A stretch of DNA of 9,497 bases, taken from NCBI GenBank assembly GCA_050292445.1, contig JBNKLQ010000238.1:1-9497 (forward strand), written 5' to 3'. Source of the stretch: Leptofilum sp050292445. GTDB lineage: Bacteria > Chloroflexota > Anaerolineae > Promineifilales > Promineifilaceae. Position 1 is the stretch's first letter, and every line of letters begins with the position of its first letter. Position numbers and translations under genes: made by a program. Under the pieces are notes generated by a model, which had not been told where the DNA came from, did no database searches, and saw only the letters and a program-made list of their open reading frames with translations. Shown here piece by piece: positions 1 through 5,447 of the stretch.

Positions 1-2
1 AA

Positions 3-38
3 CCGGAAAACATCCATTTCGATGATTTCGGCGGCTGA
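3..38 (+). pseudogene. Tail of an upstream reading frame ending in TGA; possible N-terminal side of the broken coxE
   Basis: The plus-strand frame open from the window edge reads PENIHFDDFGG and then stops at TGA (36-38). It is the same frame as the CoxE-like fragment starting at 48. In CoxE-type VWA proteins a Gly-Gly-Thr motif lies shortly before the 'ISDGW' strand, so 'DDFGG' followed by the CoxE C-terminal part would fit one gene interrupted here by a nonsense codon or small indel. It could instead be the ordinary end of another gene. Only 36 bases are visible, so this is a weak call. Confidence 0.35.
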
Positions 39-47
39 GCACACAAA

Positions 48-407
48 ATGACTGCATTCCTCCTTACCCTGGCTATCACCTTTATTGCTGTAACGGCCAT
101 CGTTCTGCTTATCAGCGATGGCTGGGACCGGGGCGATCCGGACCTGCTGCGCAAAGAAATCGGCCGTTTGCAAAGAAGCTGCCACCGGCTGGTCTGGCTC
201 AATCCGCTGCTTGGCTCCACGCAGTATGAACCTTTGACGCGCGGGATGCAGGCCTCGCTGCCTTACATTGACGACTTTTTGCCGGTACACAATTTGGCCA
301 GCCTGGAAGATTTGGCGCTTCATTTGCAAAACTTGACGGCCGAAAAACGGCCGTCCCGCCACCAACAGCCCAAGTTATCTGGGGCTGCCTTCATCAAAGA
401 CAGGTAA
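48..407 (+). CDS. C-terminal fragment of a CoxE-like VWA-domain protein (probably a broken gene)
   Basis: The 119-residue product matches only the last third of CoxE-family VWA proteins. These work with the MoxR-type AAA ATPase CoxD in maturing the active site of CO dehydrogenase and related molybdenum hydroxylases. Recognisable parts are the metal-site strand 'VLLISDGWDRGDPDLL' (about residues 19-34), 'RLVWLNPLLG' (47-56), 'YEPLTRGM' (60-67) and 'DDFLPVHNLASLEDL' (75-89). The hydrophobic N-terminus looks like a membrane segment but is more likely the buried beta-strand before ISDGW. Full-length CoxE proteins are several hundred residues long, so this piece alone lacks most of the VWA fold. 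The same frame upstream is closed by TGA at 36-38, and there is no clear Shine-Dalgarno before ATG 48. Family assignment is firm; whether the fragment is translated is doubtful. Confidence 0.75.
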   Translation: MTAFLLTLAITFIAVTAIVLLISDGWDRGDPDLLRKEIGRLQRSCHRLVWLNPLLGSTQYEPLTRGMQASLPYIDDFLPVHNLASLEDLALHLQNLTAEKRPSRHQQPKLSGAAFIKDR

Positions 408-409
408 TA

Positions 410-480
410 GAACGCTGATTTCCCTGATCTGCCTGATTTTTCCGATCTTTTTATCAGGGTAATCAGGCAAATCTGCGTCC
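410..480. repeat. Imperfect palindromic intergenic repeat
   Basis: Positions 410-437 and 453-480 are inverted copies of each other (22 of 28 positions pair), around a 15-base T-rich loop. Each arm is built on CTGAT-like words; in the left arm they fall at 415, 424 and 433, a 9-base period. It fills most of the 83-base gap between the coxE fragment and nth. It looks like a dispersed REP- or MITE-like palindromic element. As RNA it could form a long hairpin that lowers read-through or protects an mRNA end, but there is no clean terminator T-run after the second arm. Confidence 0.6.
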
Positions 481-490
481 CCTTTCTCTT

Positions 491-1156
491 ATGGAAAAAG
501 AGCAGTTTGACATTGATCTGGTGATGGAACGGGTGGCGAAAGCGGTACGGCCGTTTCCCAAAGCCGCCATGTTTGAACTCGCCGAAAAGGGGCATAATAG
601 CCCGTTTGAGCAACTCGTTGGCTGCATTTTGTCCATCCGCACCCGCGACGAAGTCTCGCTGCCCGTCTCGCTCAACCTGTTTGCCCATGCTCGCACGCCG
701 CAGCAAATAGCCGCGCTGGACGTGGCCGAAATCGCCAAAATCATTCGCCGCAGCTCCTTTGCCGAGCGCAAAGCCGAACAAATCAAAACCATTGCCCTCC
801 AGTTGGTAGCCGAGTACGACGGCAAACTGCCTTGCAACCGCGACCTGCTGCTTTCGTTTAGCGGCGTGGGGCCAAAATGTGCTAATCTAGCCCTGGGCAT
901 TGCCTGTGACCAAAAGGTGATCAGCGTGGACATTCACGTGCATCGCATCACCAACCGCTGGGGCTACGTAGCCGAAAGAACGCCAGAAAAAACGATGGAC
1001 GCCCTGCAAGCCAAGCTGCCCAAAAAATATTGGATCGCCATCAACCGGCTGCTGGTTCCCTTTGGCAAACACATCTGCACCGCCAGCCGCCCGCGCTGCT
1101 CTACCTGCTCTGTGCGGGCTATGTGCCAGCAGGTCGGTGTGGCAGAAAAACGCTAG
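491..1156 (+). CDS. nth: Endonuclease III-like DNA glycosylase/AP lyase
   Basis: This 221-residue protein is a base-excision-repair enzyme that removes oxidised pyrimidines and cuts the abasic site. The helix-hairpin-helix is at about 121-131 (SFSGVGPKCAN), with the catalytic lysine K129. The catalytic aspartate is D147 in 'VDIHVHRITNRWG'. The C-terminal iron-sulfur loop has the exact spacing C-X6-C-X2-C-X5-C (C196, C203, C206, C212). Length is typical for Nth. The usual LPGVGRKTA is here FSGVGPKCA, a mild divergence that keeps the lysine. ATG 491 is the first start in frame and has no obvious Shine-Dalgarno. The stop lies 8 bases before the Nudix gene, suggesting co-transcription of two functions that deal with oxidative damage. 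Confidence 0.93.
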   Translation: MEKEQFDIDLVMERVAKAVRPFPKAAMFELAEKGHNSPFEQLVGCILSIRTRDEVSLPVSLNLFAHARTPQQIAALDVAEIAKIIRRSSFAERKAEQIKTIALQLVAEYDGKLPCNRDLLLSFSGVGPKCANLALGIACDQKVISVDIHVHRITNRWGYVAERTPEKTMDALQAKLPKKYWIAINRLLVPFGKHICTASRPRCSTCSVRAMCQQVGVAEKR

Positions 1157-1164
1157 GGGAATTT

Positions 1165-1650
1165 ATGACCATATCTTTTGAAGAAAGTTATCATGGGTTG
1201 CTGCGCAAACATTTGGGCAACCAGCGGATTATTTTACCAACCGTTCGTGGCGTAATTGCGGATGAAGACGGCCGTATCCTGTTCGTCAAACGGAGTGATA
1301 ATGGCCTGTGGGTGATGCCCGCTGGCAGTCAGGAACTGGATGAATCCGTTCTGGATGCTTTGTGCCGGGAAGTACAAGAAGAGAGTGGTTTGGAAGTTGA
1401 GGAAGCGGAACTAATCGCCGTCTATTCCGAACCCCGTTTTCACTTCACCAACAGCTACGGTGGAGAACACCAAATGCTTGCCTTTGTTTTTCTGGTGAAA
1501 AAATGGCACGGTACGCTACGGCAAGAAACCGATGAAACGGTAGCGGCTCAATTCTTCCCACTGAATGCGCTGCCAGCAAATCGACCCGCATTTTATGATG
1601 AAACATTGGAAGATATGAAAAACTTCAGCGGAAAAGTTATTTTGAAGTGA
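1165..1650 (+). CDS. Nudix hydrolase
   Basis: The 161-residue protein carries a perfect Nudix box G-X5-E-X7-REV-X-EE-X-G-L at residues 54-76 (GSQELDE, then CREVQEESGL); E72 and E73 are the metal-binding glutamates. The family hydrolyses nucleoside diphosphates linked to another moiety, such as ADP-ribose, damaged NTPs or NADH; the substrate cannot be read from this sequence. ATG 1165 was chosen because AGGGGAA lies just before it at the nth stop; a longer frame back to 1030 overlaps nth and is not needed by the domain. The 12-base gap to the CAP gene fits an operon. It contains one ACGGCCGT (1268), read as DGR. Confidence 0.9.
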   Translation: MTISFEESYHGLLRKHLGNQRIILPTVRGVIADEDGRILFVKRSDNGLWVMPAGSQELDESVLDALCREVQEESGLEVEEAELIAVYSEPRFHFTNSYGGEHQMLAFVFLVKKWHGTLRQETDETVAAQFFPLNALPANRPAFYDETLEDMKNFSGKVILK

Positions 1651-1662
1651 TGAGGTACAACA

Positions 1663-2310
1663 ATGAAAAGGTTTCGCTACTGGGGCAGCCTCCTTTGCCT
1701 GACATTGCTAATCAGTTTCATTTGGCAGCATGGTTTGCAAGCAGATGAACCAACTCCCCAAGATGATGATGGTCCCCAAACTATTTTAGGCGAGGCGGCG
1801 CAGGGAACGGCCGTCTCCACACCATCCCCCACGCCAATTCCAGAAGAAATGGAACGGCCGTTAGGCGACCAACTGCTCTATCTACCCATTATCATCAACC
1901 AGAAACTTGGCCCAGAAGCCCAGGCTGTTGTTGATCTGGTGAATGCTGAGCGCGCTTCTGCCGGATGTGCTCCGTTGCAGGTGAACTTCAAATTAGCAGC
2001 CGCCGCCCAAGGCCACAGTGAAGATATGGCCTTCAATGATTTCTTCTCTCACACAGGATCAGATGGCTCCAATGCAGGAGAACGGATCGCTGCCCAAGGT
2101 TACAGTTACTCCACCTGGGCAGAAAATATCGCTGCTGGTTACGCAACGGCCGCTTCTGCCGTCAATGGCTGGATGAATAGTTCTGACCATCGGGCTAATA
2201 TTTTGAACTGCAATCTGCAAGAAACGGGCGTGGGCTACTACTATCTGGCCAACGATACCGGCAGCGAAAATTGGCATTATTATTGGACCCAGGTATTTGC
2301 CTCACCTTAA
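1663..2310 (+). CDS. Secreted CAP/SCP-domain protein (YkwD-like)
   Basis: A 215-residue exported protein. It has a positively charged start and hydrophobic core (about 1-22), a Pro/Thr/acidic linker (28-65), and a CAP (SCP/PR-1) domain from about 83 to the end. The likely CAP cavity residues are H118 (HSEDMA), H130 (FFSH), E154 (AENIAAGY) and H176 (SDHRANIL). C102 and C183 are placed to form the disulfide common in bacterial members. 'YLPIIIN' at 73-79 resembles the linker in many Chloroflexota extracellular proteins. Function in bacteria is poorly known; cell-wall, protease or lipid-binding roles have been proposed. GAGGT at 1652-1656 is a good ribosome binding site. Its place between repair genes and xdhC has no evident functional logic. 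Confidence 0.88.
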   Translation: MKRFRYWGSLLCLTLLISFIWQHGLQADEPTPQDDDGPQTILGEAAQGTAVSTPSPTPIPEEMERPLGDQLLYLPIIINQKLGPEAQAVVDLVNAERASAGCAPLQVNFKLAAAAQGHSEDMAFNDFFSHTGSDGSNAGERIAAQGYSYSTWAENIAAGYATAASAVNGWMNSSDHRANILNCNLQETGVGYYYLANDTGSENWHYYWTQVFASP

Positions 2311-2322
2311 AGGACGTGAAAT

Positions 2323-3342
2323 ATGAAAGAAGTCATCAACGACATCAATCGTTGGCAGGCAGAAAACCAGACGGTCGCTCTGGCGACCGTGGTACAAACC
2401 TGGGGCTCGGCACCACGTAAAGTGGGGGCTAAGATGGCCCTGACGCCAGGCGGGGCGATCAGCGGCTCGGTGAGCGGCGGCTGCGTGGAAGGCGCGGTGT
2501 TTGAGGAAGGCACGGCCGCACTCGAAGCCAACCATCCCAAGCTGCTGCATTACGGCGTGGCCGACGAGACCGCCTGGGATGTGGGGCTGGCCTGTGGCGG
2601 CACGGTCGAGGTGTTTGTAGAGCCTTTGGATACGGCCGTTTACCACTTTATCCACAACCTTATCCAAAACGACGAGGCGGGCGCAGCTATCACCATCATT
2701 CGCGGGCCAGAGGAACTGCTGGGGCGCAAGCTGGCCGTCAGCCGGGCCGGGGCGCGCGTAGGCACCCTGGGCGATGCCGCACTGGACGCTCAGGCCATCG
2801 CCGCCGAAGCCAAGGCAGTAAATCCGCAGCGCGTGCAGCTCAGCGAAGAAGTGGAAATTTTCATCGACACCGTGCGCCCAGCCCCCACGCTAATCATGGT
2901 CGGCGGCGTGCACATCGCCATTGCCCTCACCAGCTACGCCAAGACGCTGGGCTACCGCACCCTGGTCATCGATCCACGCCGTGCCTTTGGCAGCGACGAG
3001 CGCTTTCCCCATGTAGATCAGCTCATCCAGGCCTGGCCAGACAAAGCCTTTGCCAAGGTGAAGATTACGCCAGAAACGGCCGTAGCCCTGCTCACCCACG
3101 ATCCCAAAATCGACGATCCGGCCCTGAAAATCATCTTGAAGGCGAAGCCGTTTTACATTGGCGCATTGGGCAGCAACAAGACACACAATAAGCGCATCGA
3201 GCGGCTGCGGGGCTATGGTTTTGGCGATGCGGAAATCGGCCGTATTCACGCCCCCATCGGCCTGAAAATCGGTGCCCAAACGCCGGAGGAAATCGCTCTA
3301 GCCATCATGGCCGAAATTGTGCAGGCGAGGAGTGGAAGATGA
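2323..3342 (+). CDS. xdhC: XdhC/CoxI-family molybdenum cofactor insertion/maturation factor
   Basis: This 339-residue protein belongs to the family that binds molybdenum cofactor, supports its sulfuration and delivers it to xanthine dehydrogenase- or CO dehydrogenase-type enzymes in the cytoplasm. The N-terminal XdhC/CoxI domain shows GSAPR (28-32), 'SGSVSGGCVEG' (47-57, C54) and 'DETAWDVGLACGG' (81-93, C91). The C-terminal Rossmann-like domain starts near 189 and ends with 'THDPKIDDPAL' (258-268), 'YIGALGSNKT' (278-287) and 'HAPIGLKIGAQTPEEIA' (309-325). The dinucleotide loop reads GGVHIA (194-199) where relatives usually have GAGHVA or GxGHIA. AAAGGA precedes the ATG. The substrate oxidase subunits are not in the window, but the CoxE fragment upstream belongs to the same pathway. 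Confidence 0.92.
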   Translation: MKEVINDINRWQAENQTVALATVVQTWGSAPRKVGAKMALTPGGAISGSVSGGCVEGAVFEEGTAALEANHPKLLHYGVADETAWDVGLACGGTVEVFVEPLDTAVYHFIHNLIQNDEAGAAITIIRGPEELLGRKLAVSRAGARVGTLGDAALDAQAIAAEAKAVNPQRVQLSEEVEIFIDTVRPAPTLIMVGGVHIAIALTSYAKTLGYRTLVIDPRRAFGSDERFPHVDQLIQAWPDKAFAKVKITPETAVALLTHDPKIDDPALKIILKAKPFYIGALGSNKTHNKRIERLRGYGFGDAEIGRIHAPIGLKIGAQTPEEIALAIMAEIVQARSGR

Positions 3343-3497
3343 TGATGGAAAACTACGACAAAGTTAAAGTGGATGAAAGTTCAGTCGATCATTCGTGCCA
3401 CAAATTCACCCAAATAAGCTGTAACTTCACTTTTTTCACTAGCTTTTCGTCTAGCGTCCAAAATTCAGCTCCCATACGCTCGGCTAAAGCCAGATAA
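3342..3497 (+). pseudogene. Probable 5' remnant of a gene after xdhC, cut off at the toxin-antitoxin module
   Basis: GAGGAG (3327-3332) sits 9 bases before ATG 3342, which overlaps the xdhC stop (tgATG), a classic translational-coupling junction. The frame reads MMENYDKVKVDESSVDH and, from about 3389, runs antisense through the 3' end of the toxin gene, to end after 51 codons at 3497. Only the first 15-17 codons look like original coding sequence. The start signals suggest that a real gene once followed xdhC and lost its body when the toxin-antitoxin module arrived. What the gene encoded cannot be told. Confidence 0.4.
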
Positions 3498-3823
3498 TGC
3501 GCATCGTAGGTTGCTGAAAGCTGGAATGTTTGAGCCATCTGCAACGCACGTTGATGTAAATTAGCATCCATCATGGTAACAATGTTTAAATTCAAACCAA
3601 GTTGAAAAGCAGCTTCCGCTTCATGGCTTGTTAACTGTCCATGACGCACATATTGATGAAGCACATTGTTTACCTCATAGAAAATGAGGGTTGGGGCTAT
3701 TAGAGACGAACCTGAATCCAGCCAGTTTTCCCAAAAATTGGCAATCGGCGAACCCGGTTCACCGGAAACCAAAAAACGAACCAACATACTGGCATCAGGG
3801 CAGTAAACTTTGGATGCTGTCAC
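3389..3823 (-). CDS. vapC: PIN-domain toxin, VapC type
   Basis: A 144-residue PIN-domain ribonuclease of type II toxin-antitoxin systems; such toxins cut RNA, often tRNA or rRNA, when the antitoxin is degraded. The four acidic metal-binding positions are visible: D10 (CPDAS), E50 (YEVNNVL), D107 (YDAHYLALAE) and D125 (TLDEKL). The start is GTG at 3821-3823, with GAGGAAAG just upstream inside the antitoxin gene; the two genes overlap by 29 bases, so translation is coupled. It contains no ACGGCCGT, and it faces xdhC tail to tail. Family call is firm; the target RNA is unknown. Confidence 0.9.
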   Translation of the reverse strand: MTASKVYCPDASMLVRFLVSGEPGSPIANFWENWLDSGSSLIAPTLIFYEVNNVLHQYVRHGQLTSHEAEAAFQLGLNLNIVTMMDANLHQRALQMAQTFQLSATYDAHYLALAERMGAEFWTLDEKLVKKVKLQLIWVNLWHE

Positions 3824-4109
3824 TTCTTTCCTCGCGCATTTGCTGGATGATTTCTTCGGGAGCCGTTAAAGGTTCCCCTTCTCGACGCTCTTTTATGGTT
3901 TGGCTCAATTCTGTGATTTTATAAAACGTGTCACGCCAGCTGGTATTAGCGCTTTGGGCAACAAGGTTTTCATACTCAGTAACGGCAATGACCACAACTT
4001 GTGGTTTACCTGCACGTTCAACAAAGACAGGTTCTTTTTGCTCGGTTACATGCCGCATCAATTCACCAAAATGGATACGGGCCTCAGTGGCACTCATTGT
4101 TTTGCTCAT
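3795..4109 (-). CDS. Phd/YefM-family antitoxin
   Basis: The product, 104 residues from ATG 4107-4109, has the Phd/YefM fold at its N-terminus ('SATEARIHFGELMRHV' at about 6-21, then 'EPVFVERAGKPQVVVIAVTEYENL'), which binds operator DNA. The C-terminal tail (about 60-104) would wrap the toxin. The start was set by GGAGAAG eight bases upstream; the frame extends to an ATG at 4142, but that would lie in the operator and has no ribosome binding site. It normally represses its own promoter together with the toxin; matching operator palindromes lie upstream. Confidence 0.88.
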   Translation of the reverse strand: MSKTMSATEARIHFGELMRHVTEQKEPVFVERAGKPQVVVIAVTEYENLVAQSANTSWRDTFYKITELSQTIKERREGEPLTAPEEIIQQMREERSDSIQSLLP

Positions 4110-4121
4110 AATTCTTCTCCG

Positions 4122-4143
4122 ATTGATCAATCCATTAATCAAT
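4122..4143. promoter_or_regulatory. Tandem operator-like palindromes for the antitoxin
   Basis: ATTGATCAAT (4122-4131, a perfect palindrome that extends to 12 bases, GATTGATCAATC) is followed 12 bases on by ATTAATCAAT (4134-4143, 9 of 10 identical). They lie between the -10 box and the antitoxin start, just over one helical turn apart. This is where Phd/YefM-type autorepressors usually bind. Binding is inferred. Confidence 0.55.
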
Positions 4144-4150
4144 TGGCAAC

Positions 4151-4179
4151 ATTATAGCATAACTAAACAGTTTTTTGAC
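4151..4179 (-). promoter_or_regulatory. Promoter of the toxin-antitoxin operon
   Basis: On the minus strand the -10 box is a perfect TATAAT (4151-4156) preceded by TGC, giving an extended -10 (ATGCTATAAT). With a 17-base spacer the -35 would be GTCAAA (4174-4179), a weak match (3 of 6) that the extended -10 can offset. Transcription would start near 4144, on the operator palindromes. The -35 lies inside the pabC-like remnant. Confidence 0.6.
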
Positions 4180-4251
4180 CACGAACTATCACGGCCGTTC
4201 CCCATCCCCTAACCGAATTCAGCAAATAAATTGCCTCACACCGCTCCAAAT
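4163..4251 (-). pseudogene. Orphan 3' end of a pabC-like gene
   Basis: On the minus strand this piece reads ERCEAIYLLNSVRGWGTAV, continues IVRGQKTV and stops (TAG, 4163-4165). The end of the intact pabBC reads ERCQGIYLLNSVRGWGTAV, followed by FLPNP. At DNA level 4191-4251 matches 5426-5486 at 55 of 61 positions. Three of the six differences are synonymous, and the other three give Q to E and G to A. This is therefore a diverged coding copy, not random similarity. Upstream of 4251 the match fades and the frame has a TGA, so nothing but the tail remains. Confidence 0.7.
4191..4251. repeat. Direct repeat, left copy
   Basis: A 61-base direct repeat (55 of 61 identical) of 5426-5486. The two copies, about 1.2 kb apart, bracket the beta-propeller gene. 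Both matches begin exactly at an ACGGCCGT palindrome and carry the last codons of pabC-type sequence. Confidence 0.85.
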
Positions 4252-4283
4252 ATTGTTGCGCTCAACCGAAAACACTTGAGTGC

Positions 4284-4312
4284 TTGAGCCTACTGCTTTC
4301 TCTCTTTATGAT
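4284..4312 (+). promoter_or_regulatory. Sigma-70-type promoter for the beta-propeller gene
   Basis: TTGAGC (4284-4289, 4 of 6 consensus) and TATGAT (4307-4312, 5 of 6) are separated by 17 bases. Transcription would start near 4319, leaving a leader of about 22 bases that holds the ribosome binding site GGGAGGAT (4330-4337) before ATG 4341. The consistent layout also argues against the TTG at 4284 as a start codon. Confidence 0.6.
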
Positions 4313-4340
4313 TACCAGGAAACAAAATCGGGAGGATAAA

Positions 4341-5447
4341 ATGCACGACTTAATGTCTCAACGTAAATCCGGTTTTTTTCTGGGACTCTGTATTTTGGTG
4401 ACAATTTACATTGGCTGGCACTTATTGTTGCCAATCATGATCATTTATATTCCCATTTCTTATACGCATGTGGGCATTCCTTTTCCAGATTTTGGTAGAA
4501 AAGGGTACGTGCGCCCTGAATATGACGTGTCCTTTTCTGCGAACGGCCGTTTTGTAGCATTCACCTCCAACGGGAATTCCCTCAGGCATTACGATGACCG
4601 CAGTAACAAAGGTTTGTTTCTCTACGACGCACAGTCAGGGAAAACACGGCAAATTTCCACAGGTCTTTGGAATCCGGCCATTAGTATTGAAAGACCCAAA
4701 ATATCAAAAGACGGCAGTCACATCCTCTTTTTTGCTGCAAATGTCAGCAGTAACCCAACCATCTTGTATCCACCCGTCCGACTCTATCTCTACAATGTGA
4801 AGGCGCAGGAGACCAAAGAAATTGTTTTACCTGAAGAAGTTCCCTTGTCGATAAGAAGCCAATTCAAACTTTCGCCAGACGGCCGTTACCTTGGCAGCGT
4901 TGTTTCCACGGATGTGATGTTTATTTATGATCAAACGACTGACATCTACACAACGTTTTCTGGAGAGCAGCTTTATGCGTCTGCTTATGACTATAAAATA
5001 CAAAATTTCAGCTTTCTACCCAACCAAAAAATCCTTTTTTCCGCCAGAAGTGGGCCGAATGACCTGTACGGTATCTACTCATTAGAATCAGATACTTATG
5101 GTGTTATTGACCAGTCAACGTATGACAGCTTGAGTCATAACAGGGAGGAACCAAGACCAGAAGACATAGTAGGTTTTGTTCGGAAGGATTATAATAGATT
5201 TTATGGACTCTCATCTGATGAGAACACGGCCGTACTCTTGTTAGGCGAAAATCATGCAACGTCAGGCGACTATAACTTGACGTATGACTTGTATCAGCTT
5301 GACCGTCAAACAGGAGAGCTCCAGCGCATTCCCACACCCAACTGGAAGCTGTCTGCATTTATCATTTTGACCGTCGTAAATACCGTGCTGGCCGGCTACA
5401 TTTTGTTTACGGATTCGGCAGGAAAACGGCCGTTCCCCACCCCCTAA
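4341..5447 (+). CDS. Membrane-anchored beta-propeller (PD40/TolB-like) protein of unknown function
   Basis: The 368-residue protein has hydrophobic segments at about 11-37 and 336-356, with a large domain between them that is probably extracytoplasmic. That domain has PD40/WD40-like blade motifs: 'SANGRFVAFTSNG' (66-78), 'SKDGSHILFFAAN' (122-134) and 'SPDGRYLGSVV' (178-188). Further strands such as 'LYLYNV' and 'DLYQLDRQTGELQRI' look like blade ends. No catalytic motif is recognised; a sensing, scaffold or binding role is possible. ATG 4341 has the strong GGGAGGAT; a frame from TTG 4284 overlaps the promoter. Codon use is more AT-rich than in the flanking genes, hinting at transfer. The last 41 bases overlap the 3' end of pabBC on the other strand, and the final residues (RPFPTP) come from the direct repeat. 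Confidence 0.75.
   Translation: MHDLMSQRKSGFFLGLCILVTIYIGWHLLLPIMIIYIPISYTHVGIPFPDFGRKGYVRPEYDVSFSANGRFVAFTSNGNSLRHYDDRSNKGLFLYDAQSGKTRQISTGLWNPAISIERPKISKDGSHILFFAANVSSNPTILYPPVRLYLYNVKAQETKEIVLPEEVPLSIRSQFKLSPDGRYLGSVVSTDVMFIYDQTTDIYTTFSGEQLYASAYDYKIQNFSFLPNQKILFSARSGPNDLYGIYSLESDTYGVIDQSTYDSLSHNREEPRPEDIVGFVRKDYNRFYGLSSDENTAVLLLGENHATSGDYNLTYDLYQLDRQTGELQRIPTPNWKLSAFIILTVVNTVLAGYILFTDSAGKRPFPTP

Noticed and set aside
48..120. N-terminal transmembrane segment of the first protein
   Set aside because: The hydrophobic stretch lines up with the buried beta-strand before 'ISDGW' in CoxE proteins, so the protein is a fragment of a soluble domain and not a small membrane protein.
1030..1164. N-terminal extension of the Nudix protein
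   Set aside because: It overlaps nth out of frame, has no domain content, and ATG 1165 has a good ribosome binding site.
3343..3400. Terminator between xdhC and the convergent toxin gene
   Set aside because: No GC-rich stem with a T-run is present in either direction.
4284..4340. TTG start for the beta-propeller gene
   Set aside because: The TTG is the -35 box of a well-formed promoter, and ATG 4341 has GGGAGGAT at the right distance.
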